From contig NZ_WBWE01000008.1 of the NCBI RefSeq assembly GCF_008932435.1, positions 1 to 64,000 on the forward strand: a stretch of 64,000 nucleotides of DNA. The letters run 5' to 3'. Positions 55,271 to 64,000 of the stretch are shown piece after piece. The notes beneath the pieces are model-generated. The model saw nothing but the letters and a program-made list of their open reading frames with translations. It was not told the origin of the DNA and made no database searches. Position numbers and translations under genes: made by a program. This DNA comes from Brucella pseudintermedia (lineage in GTDB: Bacteria > Pseudomonadota > Alphaproteobacteria > Rhizobiales > Rhizobiaceae). Numbering within the stretch: the stretch's first letter is position 1; every line of letters begins with the position of its first letter.

Positions 55271-56481
55271 ACAAGCTGTTTCCCCCTTTGCAGGAGAAAA
55301 ATGCTGCCAGCGCGATCCCGATCACGCGCGCAAACGGGGAAAATGCGTTTGGCGTATATTTGCACTGGCCGTTCTGTCTGGCCAAATGCCCTTATTGCGA
55401 CTTCAACAGCCATGTTCGCCACAAGCCGGTCGATCAGGCGCGTTTTTCCGAGGCGTTTCTTCGCGAGATGGAAACGCTGCGCGCACGCACCGGCCCGCGC
55501 ACGATCACCAGCATATTCCTCGGCGGCGGCACGCCGTCGCTGATGCAGCCTGAAACGGTTGGCGCGCTTCTCGACGGGATCGCGTCGCATTGGTCCGTTG
55601 CGCCAGATATTGAGGTGACGCTGGAAGCAAACCCCACCAGCGTCGAGGCTGATCGTTTTCGTAGCTATCGCGCGGCAGGCGTCAACCGCGTGTCGCTCGG
55701 CATTCAGGCGCTCAACGATCCCGATCTGCGCCGCTTGGGGCGCATGCATTCGGTCGAGGAAGCGAAGGCCGCCATCCGTCTGGCGCGCGAGATTTTCCCG
55801 CGCCTGTCCTTCGATCTGATTTATGCGCGCCCGAACCAGACCATTGAGGCCTGGCGCGAGGAGTTGAAGGAAGCTATCGGGCTTGCCGCCGATCATCTGT
55901 CGCTCTATCAGCTGACCATCGAGGAAGGCACGCAGTTCTACAATCTGTGGAAGGCTGGCAAGCTGACGACGCCGGAGCCGGATCACGCCGCAGCCCTTTA
56001 TGAGGAAACGCAAAGGGTGACGGCGGAGCACGGTCTTCCCGCCTATGAAATTTCCAATCATGCCGTGCCGGGGCGCGAGTCGCAGCACAATCTGGTCTAT
56101 TGGCGCTATGGGCAATATGTCGGCATCGGTCCGGGCGCGCACGGGCGTTTCGTGGAAAACGATGTGCGCACGGTAACCATGACCGAAAAACACCCGGAGA
56201 CCTGGCTGGACAAGGTGGAACGCAGTGGTCACGGCATTGTCGAGGAAGAATATCTCGACGGCGAGCAGGAAGGTGACGAGTTTTTGATGATGGGCCTGCG
56301 CTTGCGCGAAGGCATTGATCTGGACCGTTACAGGCGGCTGTCGGGCCATGCGGTCGATGAGAAGCGATTGGCGAAACTGATTGCCGAAGGCATGATCGAG
56401 CCGATGAGCGGCAGCTTCATCCGCGCCACGCCGGACGGTGCGCTGGTGCTGGATGCGCTGGTCGCTGATCTCGCGGCATAA
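55267..56481 (+). CDS. hemW: Radical SAM heme chaperone HemW
   Basis: A 404-residue radical SAM protein of the HemW (formerly HemN-like) group that carries heme to target enzymes; it does not act as coproporphyrinogen dehydrogenase. The cluster motif CLAKCPYC has Cys37, Cys41 and Cys44, and the extra HemN-type Cys after the motif is replaced by Phe (CDF), as in HemW. Other marks: [34 protein letters not shown]. Overlaps rdgB by 4 bases; rsmI follows after 10 bases. Confidence 0.94.
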   Translation: MNKLFPPLQEKNAASAIPITRANGENAFGVYLHWPFCLAKCPYCDFNSHVRHKPVDQARFSEAFLREMETLRARTGPRTITSIFLGGGTPSLMQPETVGALLDGIASHWSVAPDIEVTLEANPTSVEADRFRSYRAAGVNRVSLGIQALNDPDLRRLGRMHSVEEAKAAIRLAREIFPRLSFDLIYARPNQTIEAWREELKEAIGLAADHLSLYQLTIEEGTQFYNLWKAGKLTTPEPDHAAALYEETQRVTAEHGLPAYEISNHAVPGRESQHNLVYWRYGQYVGIGPGAHGRFVENDVRTVTMTEKHPETWLDKVERSGHGIVEEEYLDGEQEGDEFLMMGLRLREGIDLDRYRRLSGHAVDEKRLAKLIAEGMIEPMSGSFIRATPDGALVLDALVADLAA

Positions 56482-56491
56482 AGGATAAGCA

Positions 56492-57403
56492 ATGACTGAT
56501 GATACGGGCGAGGGGCGGCGCGAATATGTGGTGGGCGGCACAACGATGCGCGCCCGGCCGCTGGAGCCCGCGCTTTACATCGTCTCCACGCCGATCGGAA
56601 ATCTGGGCGACATGACGCTGCGCGGCATCGAAACGCTGGCTTCGGTCGATGTTCTGGCCTGCGAGGATACACGCGTGACCCGCGTTCTGCTTGATCGCTA
56701 TGGTATTGCGCGTCGCCCCATCAGCTATCACGAACACAATGCCGCTGAAGCCGGAGAAAAGCTGATTGCGGCGCTGATGGCGGGCAAAAGCGTTGCGCTG
56801 GTGTCCGACGCGGGGACGCCCCTCGTGTCCGATCCCGGTTTTCGGCTGGTTGGCGAGGCGCGTGAAGCAGGCATAAAGGTCGTGCCGGTGCCGGGCGCTT
56901 CCGCCGTTCTCGCCGCCCTTGCTGCTTCAGGCCTCCCAACAGACGCCTTCATGTTCTGCGGCTTCCTGCCATCCAAGCATGGACAGCGATTGTCGAAACT
57001 TGAAAGCCTCAAAAACATCGATGCAACGCTGGTATTCTACGAGTCGCCCAACCGCACCGCTGCAACACTGGCCGACATGGCTGCTGCTTTCGGAGCGGAA
57101 CGGGCGGGTGCGCTCTGCCGTGAATTGACCAAAGCCTATGAAACCGTTGTCACGGCATCGCTGGGTGAACTTGCGGCACGATTTGACGGTGAGGATCGTA
57201 TTCGCGGTGAGGTCGTGCTGCTGGTCGGCCCGCCCGCTGGCGATGCTGTTCCGCAAAGTGAGGAAGATATCGACAGGCTGCTTCTGTCGCTTGCCGCTGA
57301 ACTGCCGCCATCGAAGGCCGCAGGCGAGGCGGCGCGCATGACCGGCGGACAGAAATCGGTTCTCTATCAGCGTCTCATGCAGCTGAAATCGGACCAGCGA
57401 TGA
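56492..57403 (+). CDS. rsmI: 16S rRNA 2'-O-methyltransferase RsmI
   Basis: A 303-residue tetrapyrrole-methylase-fold enzyme that methylates the ribose of C1402 in 16S rRNA with SAM. Family stretches are [71 protein letters not shown], and [30 protein letters not shown], all seen in order. AAAGGA precedes the ATG. yraN overlaps its end by 4 bases, the usual arrangement. Confidence 0.96.
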   Translation: MTDDTGEGRREYVVGGTTMRARPLEPALYIVSTPIGNLGDMTLRGIETLASVDVLACEDTRVTRVLLDRYGIARRPISYHEHNAAEAGEKLIAALMAGKSVALVSDAGTPLVSDPGFRLVGEAREAGIKVVPVPGASAVLAALAASGLPTDAFMFCGFLPSKHGQRLSKLESLKNIDATLVFYESPNRTAATLADMAAAFGAERAGALCRELTKAYETVVTASLGELAARFDGEDRIRGEVVLLVGPPAGDAVPQSEEDIDRLLLSLAAELPPSKAAGEAARMTGGQKSVLYQRLMQLKSDQR

Positions 57404-57780
57404 CGGACTTCCGCGAGAAAAAGCGAACGGCTTTCTTTCGCGGACACAGCGCCGAACGTTTTGCTTCGGTGGCGCTTCTTCTCAAAGGCTTTCGCATTGT
57501 CGCGCGGCGCTATCGCACGCGGCTCGGCGAAATCGATCTGATTGCCCGGCGCGGCGATCTGGTGCTCATCGTCGAGGTCAAGGCCCGGGACAGTCTGGAA
57601 GCGGCGCAACTGGCGGTCACGCCTGAGGCCATGCACCGCATCGAAGCCGCCGCCGATCTCTGGCTGCAACGCCAGCCCGATCATGCTCGCCTCTCGCTGC
57701 GTTTCGATCTGATCGCCGTCTTGCCGGGGCGGTGGCCGAAGCATGTCCCTGCATTTTTCACGAGCGGCAATTACTTATAA
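57400..57780 (+). CDS. YraN family protein (UPF0102)
   Basis: A 126-residue protein of the YraN/UPF0102 family with a Holliday junction resolvase-like nuclease fold. The PD-(D/E)xK-type core is [23 protein letters not shown] (Glu, Asp, ExK), followed by [10 protein letters not shown]. Function is unproven in the family. It overlaps rsmI by 4 bases (ATGA) and ends the rph-yraN run. The following 170-179 bases before cysG hold no gene. Confidence 0.92.
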   Translation: MTDFREKKRTAFFRGHSAERFASVALLLKGFRIVARRYRTRLGEIDLIARRGDLVLIVEVKARDSLEAAQLAVTPEAMHRIEAAADLWLQRQPDHARLSLRFDLIAVLPGRWPKHVPAFFTSGNYL

Positions 57781-57959
57781 GCTTATGTAAATCCTATAAA
57801 AATTGTGGGGTATATTTGCCCTGCTTCCGGGAATGAAAATCCTGCAATTGCCTGATTTGAGAAAAAGTGATGCGCGGCGAGATTTTCGCACGCAAGCCCG
57901 TTTCTTATAAAATTGCGCCGCTCAAAGGATAATGGCGCCATCTTAAAAGGATGGTGCTC

Positions 57960-59387
57960 ATGTCTTTTTCGCAGAAGCGTCTGCTGGCTGATTTTCCTGC
58001 CTTCTTCCGGGTGTCGGAAGAGGTGGTTGTCGTCGTCGGCGGCGGCGAGGAAGCACTCAACAAGGCGCGCCTTGTGGCGCAGACGTCCGCACGCCTTCGC
58101 ATCGTGGCCGAGGAAACGGAAGATCATCTGGCCGAGTTCATCGCAAGCCATGATGTGGAGCATATAGCAGCACCTTTCGCATCGGAACATGTTGAAGGCG
58201 CAAAGCTTGTTTTCGTGGCAACCGGCGATGAAGCGCAGGATCGCGCCGTTGCCGCTGTGGTCAAGGCACAAAAGGTCCCGGTCAATGTCGTTGACCGTCC
58301 GGCACTTTGCGATTTCCTGACGCCTGCCATCGTCAACCGTGCGCCGCTTACGATTGCCATCGGTTCGGAAGGAAGCGCTCCGGTGCTGGCGCAGATGGTT
58401 CGCGCACGTATCGACGCCGCCTTTTCGCCGCGCCTTGGCGAGCTTGCGCATTTTGCCGAAAGCTGGCGACCACGGGTCGAGCGTGCGCTGCCGAAAGGTC
58501 TGGCGCGCCGCAGTTTCTGGCGCGGGTTCTTTTCGGGCCGCGTTGCCAAGGCCATCGAAAATGGCGACCACGCGCAAGCATCCCGGGCCGCGAGCGACCT
58601 GATCGAACAGCGCGACAATGCCGCCGGTTATGTCTGGCTGGTCGGTGCCGGGCCGGGCGCGGAAGACCTGCTGACGCTTCGCGCGCACCGCGCTTTGATG
58701 GAAGCCGATGTCATCGTGCACGATGCGCTGGTGCCGGAAGGCGTCATTGCCATGGGACGACGCGATGCCGAGCGTCTTGCCGTTGGCAAGCGCAAGGGCT
58801 GCCACTCCAAGAGCCAGGAAGAGATCAACCGCCTGCTGGTCTCGCTGGGGCGGGAAGGCAAGCGCGTCGTTCGGTTGAAATCCGGCGATCCGCTGGTGTT
58901 CGGACGCGCAGGCGAGGAAATGGCGGCATTGCGTTCCGCCGGTATCGGTTTTGAGATCGTGCCGGGCATTACGTCTGCCTTTGCTGCCGCCGCCGATATG
59001 GAACTGCCGCTGACGCTGCGCGGTGTCGCGTCGTCGCTTGTGTTCACGACCGGCCATGACATGACGGGCGACGTGCTGCCGGGCTGGGCAAAGCTTGCCG
59101 TCTCCGGCGCGACTATCGCCGTCTATATGGGCTCGACGGTTGCTGCATCGGTTGCCGCGCGCCTGATTGCGGCGGGCTTGCATGAAGATACTGCCGTGGC
59201 GGTGGTGGAAAACGCAAGCCGTCAAGACAAGCGCCTGTTTCACGGCACGCTCAAGGATTTGCCGGATCTGGAAAGCCGCAAGGAGCTTTCCGGCCCGGTC
59301 ATGGTGATCATTGGCGACGCGGTCGCCGGTGCCGCAATCGACAAAGCCGAAGCGCTGGCCCTCAAGCCGGTTTCCGTCGCAGCCTGA
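57960..59387 (+). CDS. cysG: Siroheme synthase CysG
   Basis: A 475-residue fusion that makes siroheme from uroporphyrinogen III. The N-terminal part (about 1-210) is the NAD-dependent dehydrogenase/ferrochelatase; the usual GGGxVA is VVVGGGEEALNKARL, followed by APLTIAIGSEGSAPVLAQMVRARID. The C-terminal part is the SAM-dependent uroporphyrinogen methyltransferase: VGAGPGAEDLLTLRAHRAL, VGKRKGCHSKSQEEIN, RLKSGDPLVFGRAGEE and VPGITSA. ATG 57960 has AAGGA upstream; 57951 is possible. It supplies siroheme for CysI in the same run of genes. Confidence 0.96.
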   Translation: MSFSQKRLLADFPAFFRVSEEVVVVVGGGEEALNKARLVAQTSARLRIVAEETEDHLAEFIASHDVEHIAAPFASEHVEGAKLVFVATGDEAQDRAVAAVVKAQKVPVNVVDRPALCDFLTPAIVNRAPLTIAIGSEGSAPVLAQMVRARIDAAFSPRLGELAHFAESWRPRVERALPKGLARRSFWRGFFSGRVAKAIENGDHAQASRAASDLIEQRDNAAGYVWLVGAGPGAEDLLTLRAHRALMEADVIVHDALVPEGVIAMGRRDAERLAVGKRKGCHSKSQEEINRLLVSLGREGKRVVRLKSGDPLVFGRAGEEMAALRSAGIGFEIVPGITSAFAAAADMELPLTLRGVASSLVFTTGHDMTGDVLPGWAKLAVSGATIAVYMGSTVAASVAARLIAAGLHEDTAVAVVENASRQDKRLFHGTLKDLPDLESRKELSGPVMVIIGDAVAGAAIDKAEALALKPVSVAA

Positions 59388-59425
59388 ACCCGTCGATGCG
59401 GGCAACAAAAGTTTGGAGTTTGGAA

Positions 59426-59743
59426 ATGGTTGTAAAAGTTCTCACTGCAAACCGGCTGATCGACGGACAGGCTGTGTGGCTCGGTGCCGACGGTTCGTGG
59501 CAGGAGACCATCGACGGCGCGCTGGTGGCCCGTCACGCGGAGGCCGTCGAAGCGCTTGAAGATGCTGGCAAGGTTGCTGCGAAAGCCAATCTGGTCGTCG
59601 ATGTGAATGTGATCGATGTGGAGGAACGCGCCGAGGGACTTTACCCCATCCGCCTGCGTGAACGTATCCGCCTTTCCGGCCCCACCATCGTCACCTTCGG
59701 CGATCTGCCCCTCGACAAGCCTGAATTGAAGCGCGCTTCCTGA
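59426..59743 (+). CDS. DUF2849 family protein
   Basis: A 105-residue protein of the DUF2849 family, function unknown, which recurs between cysG and cysI genes in alphaproteobacteria. It starts MVVKVLTANRLIDGQAVWLGADGSW and ends SGPTIVTFGDLPLDKPELKRAS; no cysteine and no membrane segment are seen. ATG 59426 has GGAG and GGAA upstream and is preferred over the longer frame. It lies 38 bases after cysG and 14 before cysI, which implies a role in sulfite or siroheme handling. Confidence 0.88.
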   Translation: MVVKVLTANRLIDGQAVWLGADGSWQETIDGALVARHAEAVEALEDAGKVAAKANLVVDVNVIDVEERAEGLYPIRLRERIRLSGPTIVTFGDLPLDKPELKRAS

Positions 59744-59757
59744 ATTTGGATTAAACC

Positions 59758-61428
59758 ATGTACCGTTACGATGAATTCGACCGCGATTTTGTTGCGGCCC
59801 GCGTTGCCCAGTTCAAGGATCAGGTCGAGCGCCGCCTGACTGGAGAGCTGACGGAAGAACAGTTCCGTCCGTTGCGCCTGATGAATGGTCTTTACCTTCA
59901 ATTGCACGCCTATATGCTGCGCGTGGCTATTCCCTATGGCACGCTGTCGAGCCGCCAGCTGCGCAAGCTCGGCCACATTGCGCGCGTCTATGATCGCGGC
60001 TTTGGCCATTTCACCACCCGCCAGAACATCCAGTATAACTGGCCTGCGCTGAAGGACGTGCCGCGCATTCTGGAAGAGCTGGCGGAAGTCGAAATGCATG
60101 CCATCCAGACCTCCGGCAATTGCATTCGCAACGTGACCGCCGATCATTTCGCAGGCGCAGCCGCCGACGAAGTGGCCGACCCGCGCCCCTTCGCCGAAAT
60201 CCTGCGCCAGTGGTCGTCGCTGCATCCGGAATTTTCCTATCTGCCGCGCAAGTTCAAGATCGCCATTGTCGGCTCGGAGCATGACCGCGCCGCCATTCAG
60301 GTGCATGACATCGGCTTGCAGTTGAAGAAGAACGAGGCGGGCGATCTGGGTCTCGCCGTCTATATTGGCGGCGGTCAGGGCCGCACGCCGATGGTGGCCA
60401 AGAAAATCCGCGACTTCCTGCCTATCGAGGACATGCTGACCTATGTGACGGCGATTGTCCGCGTCTATAATCTGCATGGCCGTCGCGACAACAAGTATAA
60501 GGCACGCATCAAGATCCTCGTCCATGAAACCGGTGTCGAGGAACTGACCCGCGAGATCGATGCCGAGTGGGAAGAAATCCGCCATGGCGAGCTGAAGCTG
60601 CCGCAGCGCGATATCGACGCCATCGAAAGCTATTTCCGGATGCCGAACCTGCCGCAAAGGCCGGAAGGCTGGGAAGTGCTGGCGGTGACGCAAAAGGCCG
60701 ATGCGGAATTTGCAAGCTGGGTGGCGCGCAACGTCACGCCGCACAAGCATCCCGATTATGCCGTCGTCACCATTTCGCTCAAACCCATTGGCGGCATTCC
60801 GGGCGATGCGAGCGCGGAACAGATGGAGCTGGTGGCCGATATTGCGGCAACCTATTCCTTCGATGAAATCCGCGTCAGCCACGAGCAGAATCTGGTTCTG
60901 CCGCATGTGGCCAAGGCCGATCTCGCAGCCGTCTACGATCTCTTGCAATCGGATGGTCTGGCGACGCCCAATGCCGGTCTCATCACCGACATCATCGCTT
61001 GCCCCGGCCTCGACTATTGCGCCCTTGCCAATGCGCGCTCCATCCCGGTGGCGCAGCGCATTTCCGAGCGCTTTGGCGATCAGCAGCGCCAGCTTGAAAT
61101 CGGCGATCTCAAGATCAAGATTTCCGGCTGCATCAATGCCTGCGGCCACCATCATGTCGGCCATATCGGCATTCTGGGCGTCGAGAAGAAGGGGGAGGAA
61201 CTTTATCAGATCACGCTTGGCGGTTCGGCGGATGAACAGTCGGCTATTGGCGAAATCACCGGTCGCGGCTTCTCTTCGGAAGATGTGGTGGACGCCATTG
61301 AAACGGTGGTCGATACCTATCTCGCCTTGCGCGAAAGCCCGGACGAGACCTTCCTCGCCGCCTATCGCCGCGTCGGCATGGAGCCGTTCAAACGCGCGCT
61401 ATATGGAGAAATCAGCCGTGCAGCTTGA
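59758..61428 (+). CDS. cysI: Sulfite reductase hemoprotein subunit (nitrite/sulfite reductase)
   Basis: A 556-residue siroheme and [4Fe-4S] enzyme reducing sulfite to sulfide, possibly with ferredoxin as donor since no CysJ flavoprotein is nearby. The two ferredoxin-like halves and the cluster/siroheme motifs are present: CPGLDYCALANARS (Cys near 414 and 420) and SGCINACGHHHVGHIG (Cys near 456 and 460). The siroheme-side Arg motif FTTRQNIQYNW is present near residue 88. The architecture also fits assimilatory nitrite reductase, but the flanking cysG and cysH favour sulfite. cysH overlaps its end by 11 bases. Confidence 0.93.
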   Translation: MYRYDEFDRDFVAARVAQFKDQVERRLTGELTEEQFRPLRLMNGLYLQLHAYMLRVAIPYGTLSSRQLRKLGHIARVYDRGFGHFTTRQNIQYNWPALKDVPRILEELAEVEMHAIQTSGNCIRNVTADHFAGAAADEVADPRPFAEILRQWSSLHPEFSYLPRKFKIAIVGSEHDRAAIQVHDIGLQLKKNEAGDLGLAVYIGGGQGRTPMVAKKIRDFLPIEDMLTYVTAIVRVYNLHGRRDNKYKARIKILVHETGVEELTREIDAEWEEIRHGELKLPQRDIDAIESYFRMPNLPQRPEGWEVLAVTQKADAEFASWVARNVTPHKHPDYAVVTISLKPIGGIPGDASAEQMELVADIAATYSFDEIRVSHEQNLVLPHVAKADLAAVYDLLQSDGLATPNAGLITDIIACPGLDYCALANARSIPVAQRISERFGDQQRQLEIGDLKIKISGCINACGHHHVGHIGILGVEKKGEELYQITLGGSADEQSAIGEITGRGFSSEDVVDAIETVVDTYLALRESPDETFLAAYRRVGMEPFKRALYGEISRAA

Positions 61429-62167
61429 TGCAGAAGAAAGTGCTGCCGCCGAAGCCCGCCTTCTGGAGGCTAGCCACGGCGCATCTTCCCCGCAGGAAGT
61501 GATCGCGCTTGCCACGCAGGAACTCTATGGGGGGCAGATCGCGGTCGTGTCTTCCTTCGGGGCGGAATCGGCGGTGCTTCTGCACATGATTTCGCAAATC
61601 GATCCCGCGACCCCGGTTCTTTTCCTCGATACGGGCAAGCATTTTCGGGCGACGCTCGATTATCGTCACGAACTGGCCGACCGGCTTGGCCTGACCGATG
61701 TGCACGATATTCTACCCGTCGAGGAAAGCCTTAAAAGCGAAGACCCGTTCGGCGCCCTGTCGATGACCGACAAGGACCGCTGCTGCTTCATCCGCAAGGT
61801 CGAGCCGATGGCGCGCGCCGTTGCGCCCTATCGCGCGTGGATGACGGGCCGCAAGCAGTTTCAGGCTTCGACCCGCGAGAGCCTGCCGGTTTTTGAGGCC
61901 GTGGGGCCGCGCATCCGCATCAATCCGCTGGCGCGCTGGCAGGCGGCGGATTTGAAGGCTTACGCCGAGAAGCACGATCTGCCGCCGCATCCTCTGGTCT
62001 CGCAGGGCTATCGCTCCATCGGCTGCATGCCCTGCACGCGCCCCGTGAGCGATGGCGAAGACCAGCGGGCAGGCCGGTGGGCTGGATCGGAAAAGACAGA
62101 ATGCGGCATCCATCTGACTGGCCTTGCCGACAGCCTGAAAACATTGGGAGCCGTAGACCGGAAATGA
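61418..62167 (+). CDS. cysH: Adenylyl-sulfate (APS) reductase, CysH family
   Basis: A 249-residue thioredoxin-dependent reductase forming sulfite from activated sulfate. It keeps the iron-sulfur cysteines Cys122-Cys123 (DRCCFIRK) and Cys203/Cys206 (IGCMPCTRPV) plus the catalytic ECGIH (Cys229). This CC...CxxC set marks APS reductases with a [4Fe-4S] cluster, as opposed to PAPS reductases of the E. coli type. The start is GTG 61418 with GGAGA upstream, overlapping cysI by 11 bases; an in-frame ATG at 61403 is the alternative. DUF934 overlaps its end by 4 bases. Confidence 0.94.
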   Translation: MQLDAEESAAAEARLLEASHGASSPQEVIALATQELYGGQIAVVSSFGAESAVLLHMISQIDPATPVLFLDTGKHFRATLDYRHELADRLGLTDVHDILPVEESLKSEDPFGALSMTDKDRCCFIRKVEPMARAVAPYRAWMTGRKQFQASTRESLPVFEAVGPRIRINPLARWQAADLKAYAEKHDLPPHPLVSQGYRSIGCMPCTRPVSDGEDQRAGRWAGSEKTECGIHLTGLADSLKTLGAVDRK

Positions 62168-62688
62168 GCGATATCAACGAAACAAAACTCTGGTCTGCCG
62201 ATGGCTTTCGCGAGGATGATTATATCTTTGCCGACGATCTTGAAGCTGCGGGCGATGCCCCGGCGATCATCATTCCGCTGGCCGTCTGGCTTGGGCTGGA
62301 TGAAGAGCGCCGCCGCGCCTCCAATCGCCGCATCGGTGTTTCGGTAGCGCCCGGCGAAGCGATCGAACCGCTTTTGAACGAACTGGGCAGCGTATCGCTG
62401 ATTGCGCTGCAATTCCCCGCTTTCAATGACGGTCGCTCCTATTCCAAGGCCGAGATCCTGCGTCGTGAAGGTTTTACAGGCGAATTGCGCGCCGTTGGCG
62501 ACGTGCTGATCGATCAGGCCGCCCTGATGCTGCGCACCGGCTTTGACACCTTGCAGGTGACGAACAAGGTTGCCCAGAGCCGTCTTGGCGAAAACCGGCT
62601 GGTCGATACGCCCGGCTATTATCAGCCCGGTCGCGGTTCCGTTCCAGATGAGGGTGGGTTCGCCTGGCGTCGCGTCAAGGCAAGTTAG
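62164..62688 (+). CDS. DUF934 family protein
   Basis: A 174-residue protein of the DUF934 family, nearly always encoded after cysH or cysI and often labelled oxidoreductase without proof. Recognisable parts are AIIIPLAVWLGL, LIALQFPAFNDGRSYSKAEILRREGFTGELRAVGDVLIDQ (in pieces) and MLRTGFDTLQV. The mid-part FNDGRSYS is the family signature. Its start overlaps the cysH stop (ATGA). By context it helps sulfite or APS reduction, for example as a partner or electron-transfer factor. Confidence 0.9.
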   Translation: MSDINETKLWSADGFREDDYIFADDLEAAGDAPAIIIPLAVWLGLDEERRRASNRRIGVSVAPGEAIEPLLNELGSVSLIALQFPAFNDGRSYSKAEILRREGFTGELRAVGDVLIDQAALMLRTGFDTLQVTNKVAQSRLGENRLVDTPGYYQPGRGSVPDEGGFAWRRVKAS

Positions 62689-62732
62689 GCGCATCGCTCA
62701 TATTTGCCGTTTTTCTGCGCGCCGCGATGCGC
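62689..62732. repeat. Perfect 9-base inverted repeat after DUF934
   Basis: GCGCATCGC (62689-62697) and GCGATGCGC (62724-62732) pair perfectly around a 26-base loop containing TTTTT. It lies directly after the DUF934 stop and may end the cysteine transcript, though the long loop is atypical for a terminator. Confidence 0.45.
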
Positions 62733-62766
62733 TAGACACGCCTCACCAATTTCAGGGAGTTGCGGC

Positions 62767-63060
62767 GTGATCCGGCACATTGTTTTCTTCAGCGTCAGGC
62801 AAGATCAGGATATCGAAACCGTCAAAAAGGGACTGGAACAGCTTGGCACCATTCCCCACGCTGACCTTTTTGAAGTTCTGCCCAATTCCAAGGTCGACCC
62901 GATGTGCGATCGCATCGACCTGGTGGTTTATGCCGAATTCAAGGATGAGGAAGCGCTCTTTGCCTTCAAGAAGCATCCGACTTACGACGCCACGACACAG
63001 CTTGTGCGTCCCATGCGCGAACTGCGCTTTTCCGCCGATGTGGTGACGGACAAGGGGTGA
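62767..63060 (+). CDS. Dabb family protein (stress-responsive alpha/beta barrel)
   Basis: A 97-residue Dabb-domain protein with a ferredoxin-like dimeric barrel. It begins (M)IRHIVFFSVRQDQDIETVKKGLEQL and contains DLVVYAEFKDEEALFAFKKHPTYDATTQLVRPM, the family core. The start is GTG 62767 preceded by AGGGAG. Biochemical function is unknown. It follows the cysteine genes on the same strand after 78 bases and an inverted repeat, so co-regulation is uncertain. Its stop abuts the ogt stop. Confidence 0.87.
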   Translation: MIRHIVFFSVRQDQDIETVKKGLEQLGTIPHADLFEVLPNSKVDPMCDRIDLVVYAEFKDEEALFAFKKHPTYDATTQLVRPMRELRFSADVVTDKG

Positions 63061-63639
63061 TCACCAGTCCGCCTGCGGTCGCTCCTGCAATGGCAGACCG
63101 CCAAACAGATCGGGCTCGCTCGACGTTTTCGCCCGTTCGATATTGAGAAGCTTGAGCTTTGTCGCCGTTCCGCCGGCGGCGGAAAAACCGCCGACCTTGC
63201 CGTTGGAACCGAGAACCCGGTGGCATGGCACGATGATAGGAAACGGGTTTTTACCCAGCGCATAGCCGACAGCCTGCGAAAGGCTGACATCTCCCAGCCG
63301 TCTGGCGATTGCGCCATAGGTCGTGGTCTCGCCAGCTTTCAATTGGAGGATGATTTCATAAACCTGCCGGTTGAGATCGGGCTGGGTATCGAGCGCCAGC
63401 GGCGTGCCCGAAAAATCGACATCGGCTCCGGTCAGAAGCGCACGCACGCCTTCGACTGCCCGGATAACAAAAGCCGGCACCTCGGTATCGTCGGCTCCGG
63501 GAAACCGCTCGCGCAGACGATACCGGGTTTCCTTTTCGTCTGCCTCTCCAATTTCGACGCCAACGATCTTCTGGCCGCGCCAGGCAATGCCGCACGGTCC
63601 AATTTCTGTTTCGAATAGGGTGACGCCTGACGATTCCAT
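63061..63639 (-). CDS. ogt: Methylated-DNA--protein-cysteine methyltransferase
   Basis: A 192-residue suicide DNA repair protein that removes O6-alkyl groups from guanine. The active site is IIVPCHRVLGSNG with acceptor Cys139; the DNA-binding helix region is TTTYGAIARRLGD and GYALGKNPFPI (Asn of the hinge). It lacks the N-terminal Ada metal-binding and AraC domains, so it is of Ogt/AdaB type. ATG 63639 begins the conserved sequence; the frame continues to 63837 with unrelated residues, and no strong ribosome binding site decides. Confidence 0.93.
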   Translation of the reverse strand: MESSGVTLFETEIGPCGIAWRGQKIVGVEIGEADEKETRYRLRERFPGADDTEVPAFVIRAVEGVRALLTGADVDFSGTPLALDTQPDLNRQVYEIILQLKAGETTTYGAIARRLGDVSLSQAVGYALGKNPFPIIVPCHRVLGSNGKVGGFSAAGGTATKLKLLNIERAKTSSEPDLFGGLPLQERPQADW

Positions 63640-63870
63640 ATGGGTGATGTTAGCACGGTTTCGATCGCGAAAAATGCCGGTTATCGGATGGCTACAGGAA
63701 CGTTCGCGTGAAAAGTCGCAACAATTGCCGAAAATGGCACAGCGAAATGGTTGAAGAACGACACGAATAATGATTGTGTGAAGGCGACCGGCCAATGCCC
63801 TTAAATGGCCAAATGGATTGACGAAAGTTTCCGGCACCCGTCACTGCGGGCGCGGAACCGAGGAATTTAA

Positions 63871-64000
63871 ATGGACGATTACGAGCGATATGCCACAGGG
63901 TTGATGATCGTTTTTGGCGCGCTGATTATCGGCGGTCTTATGGCGGCCAACCTGTATCACGGCGACAAGCCGGGCTTTTTATTCGCGCTGGGTGCCGCGG
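63871..64000 (+). CDS. Small membrane protein, truncated by the window end
   Basis: The frame opens at ATG 63871, with AGGAAT 8 bases upstream, and is still open at the window edge after 43 codons (MDDYERYATGLMIVFGALI...). A hydrophobic segment (GLMIVFGALIIGGLMAANL) is followed by a loop and the start of a second one (FLFALGAA). I do not recognise the family. Confidence 0.6.
   Translation, partial: MDDYERYATGLMIVFGALIIGGLMAANLYHGDKPGFLFALGAA

Overview
The window is a stretch of chromosomal core genome from an alphaproteobacterium of the order Hyphomicrobiales. The gene content and protein sequences fit the Brucella/Ochrobactrum group best. Supporting signs are the trpS, murJ, glnD neighbourhood, the lptC-lptA-lptB-rpoN-hpf-ptsN cluster, a RegB/RegA-type redox pair, the ornithine-lipid enzyme OlsB, DUF1150 behind a small heat shock gene, MmcB, and about 100-base palindromic intergenic repeats of the kind known from Brucella. 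The species assignment is inferred from memory of these families, not from a search. I see no prophage, insertion sequence, CRISPR array, tRNA or rRNA gene.

Layout. 0.2-10.2 kb: a short RNase D, an M20 peptidase, polA, a DEAD-box RNA helicase and gyrB. 10.4-15.7 kb: a cytochrome P450, then a five-gene formaldehyde detoxification operon on the minus strand (frmR, glutathione-dependent formaldehyde dehydrogenase, an ElaA-like acetyltransferase, a DUF1345 membrane protein, S-formylglutathione hydrolase) with a clear FrmR-type operator. 15.8-20.4 kb: hrpB and the actS/actR (regB/regA) redox regulators. 20.4-31.1 kb: mmcB and an L,D-transpeptidase share a divergent region with a perfect CtrA-type box; then come an Nfu iron-sulfur protein, a universal stress protein, trpS, murJ, glnD and maeB. 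31.2-39.4 kb: mutS, olsB, lspA with two RNA methyltransferases, lapA-like, ihfB and sppA. 39.8-46.0 kb: LPS export genes lptC, lptA and lptB, then rpoN, a 740-base structured gene-free region, hpf and ptsN. 46.3-53.3 kb: DUF1150 and hsp20, DUF2244, nth, an EI24 membrane protein, an adenosine kinase-like PfkB protein, a TRIC channel, grpE and hrcA. 53.4-57.8 kb: rph, a VOC protein, rdgB, hemW, rsmI and yraN in one direction. 57.9-63.1 kb: siroheme and sulfur assimilation (cysG, DUF2849, cysI, cysH, DUF934) and a Dabb protein. The end carries ogt and the start of a small membrane protein.

How the genes work together. Several groups are functional units: formaldehyde sensing and oxidation; redox signalling; nitrogen signalling (glnD, rpoN, ptsN); envelope building (murJ, the L,D-transpeptidase, lptA/B/C, lspA, olsB); heat shock (hsp20, grpE, hrcA); and assimilatory sulfate reduction, where CysG supplies siroheme for CysI and the APS-type CysH supplies sulfite.

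Nothing here is an obviously new multi-gene system. The most rewarding parts are regulatory: the frmR promoter and operator, the CtrA box between mmcB and the L,D-transpeptidase, the structured rpoN-hpf gap, the sigma-32-like hsp20 promoter with a hairpin around its ribosome binding site, and a dispersed repeat family, one copy of which ends exactly at the DUF1150 stop codon.
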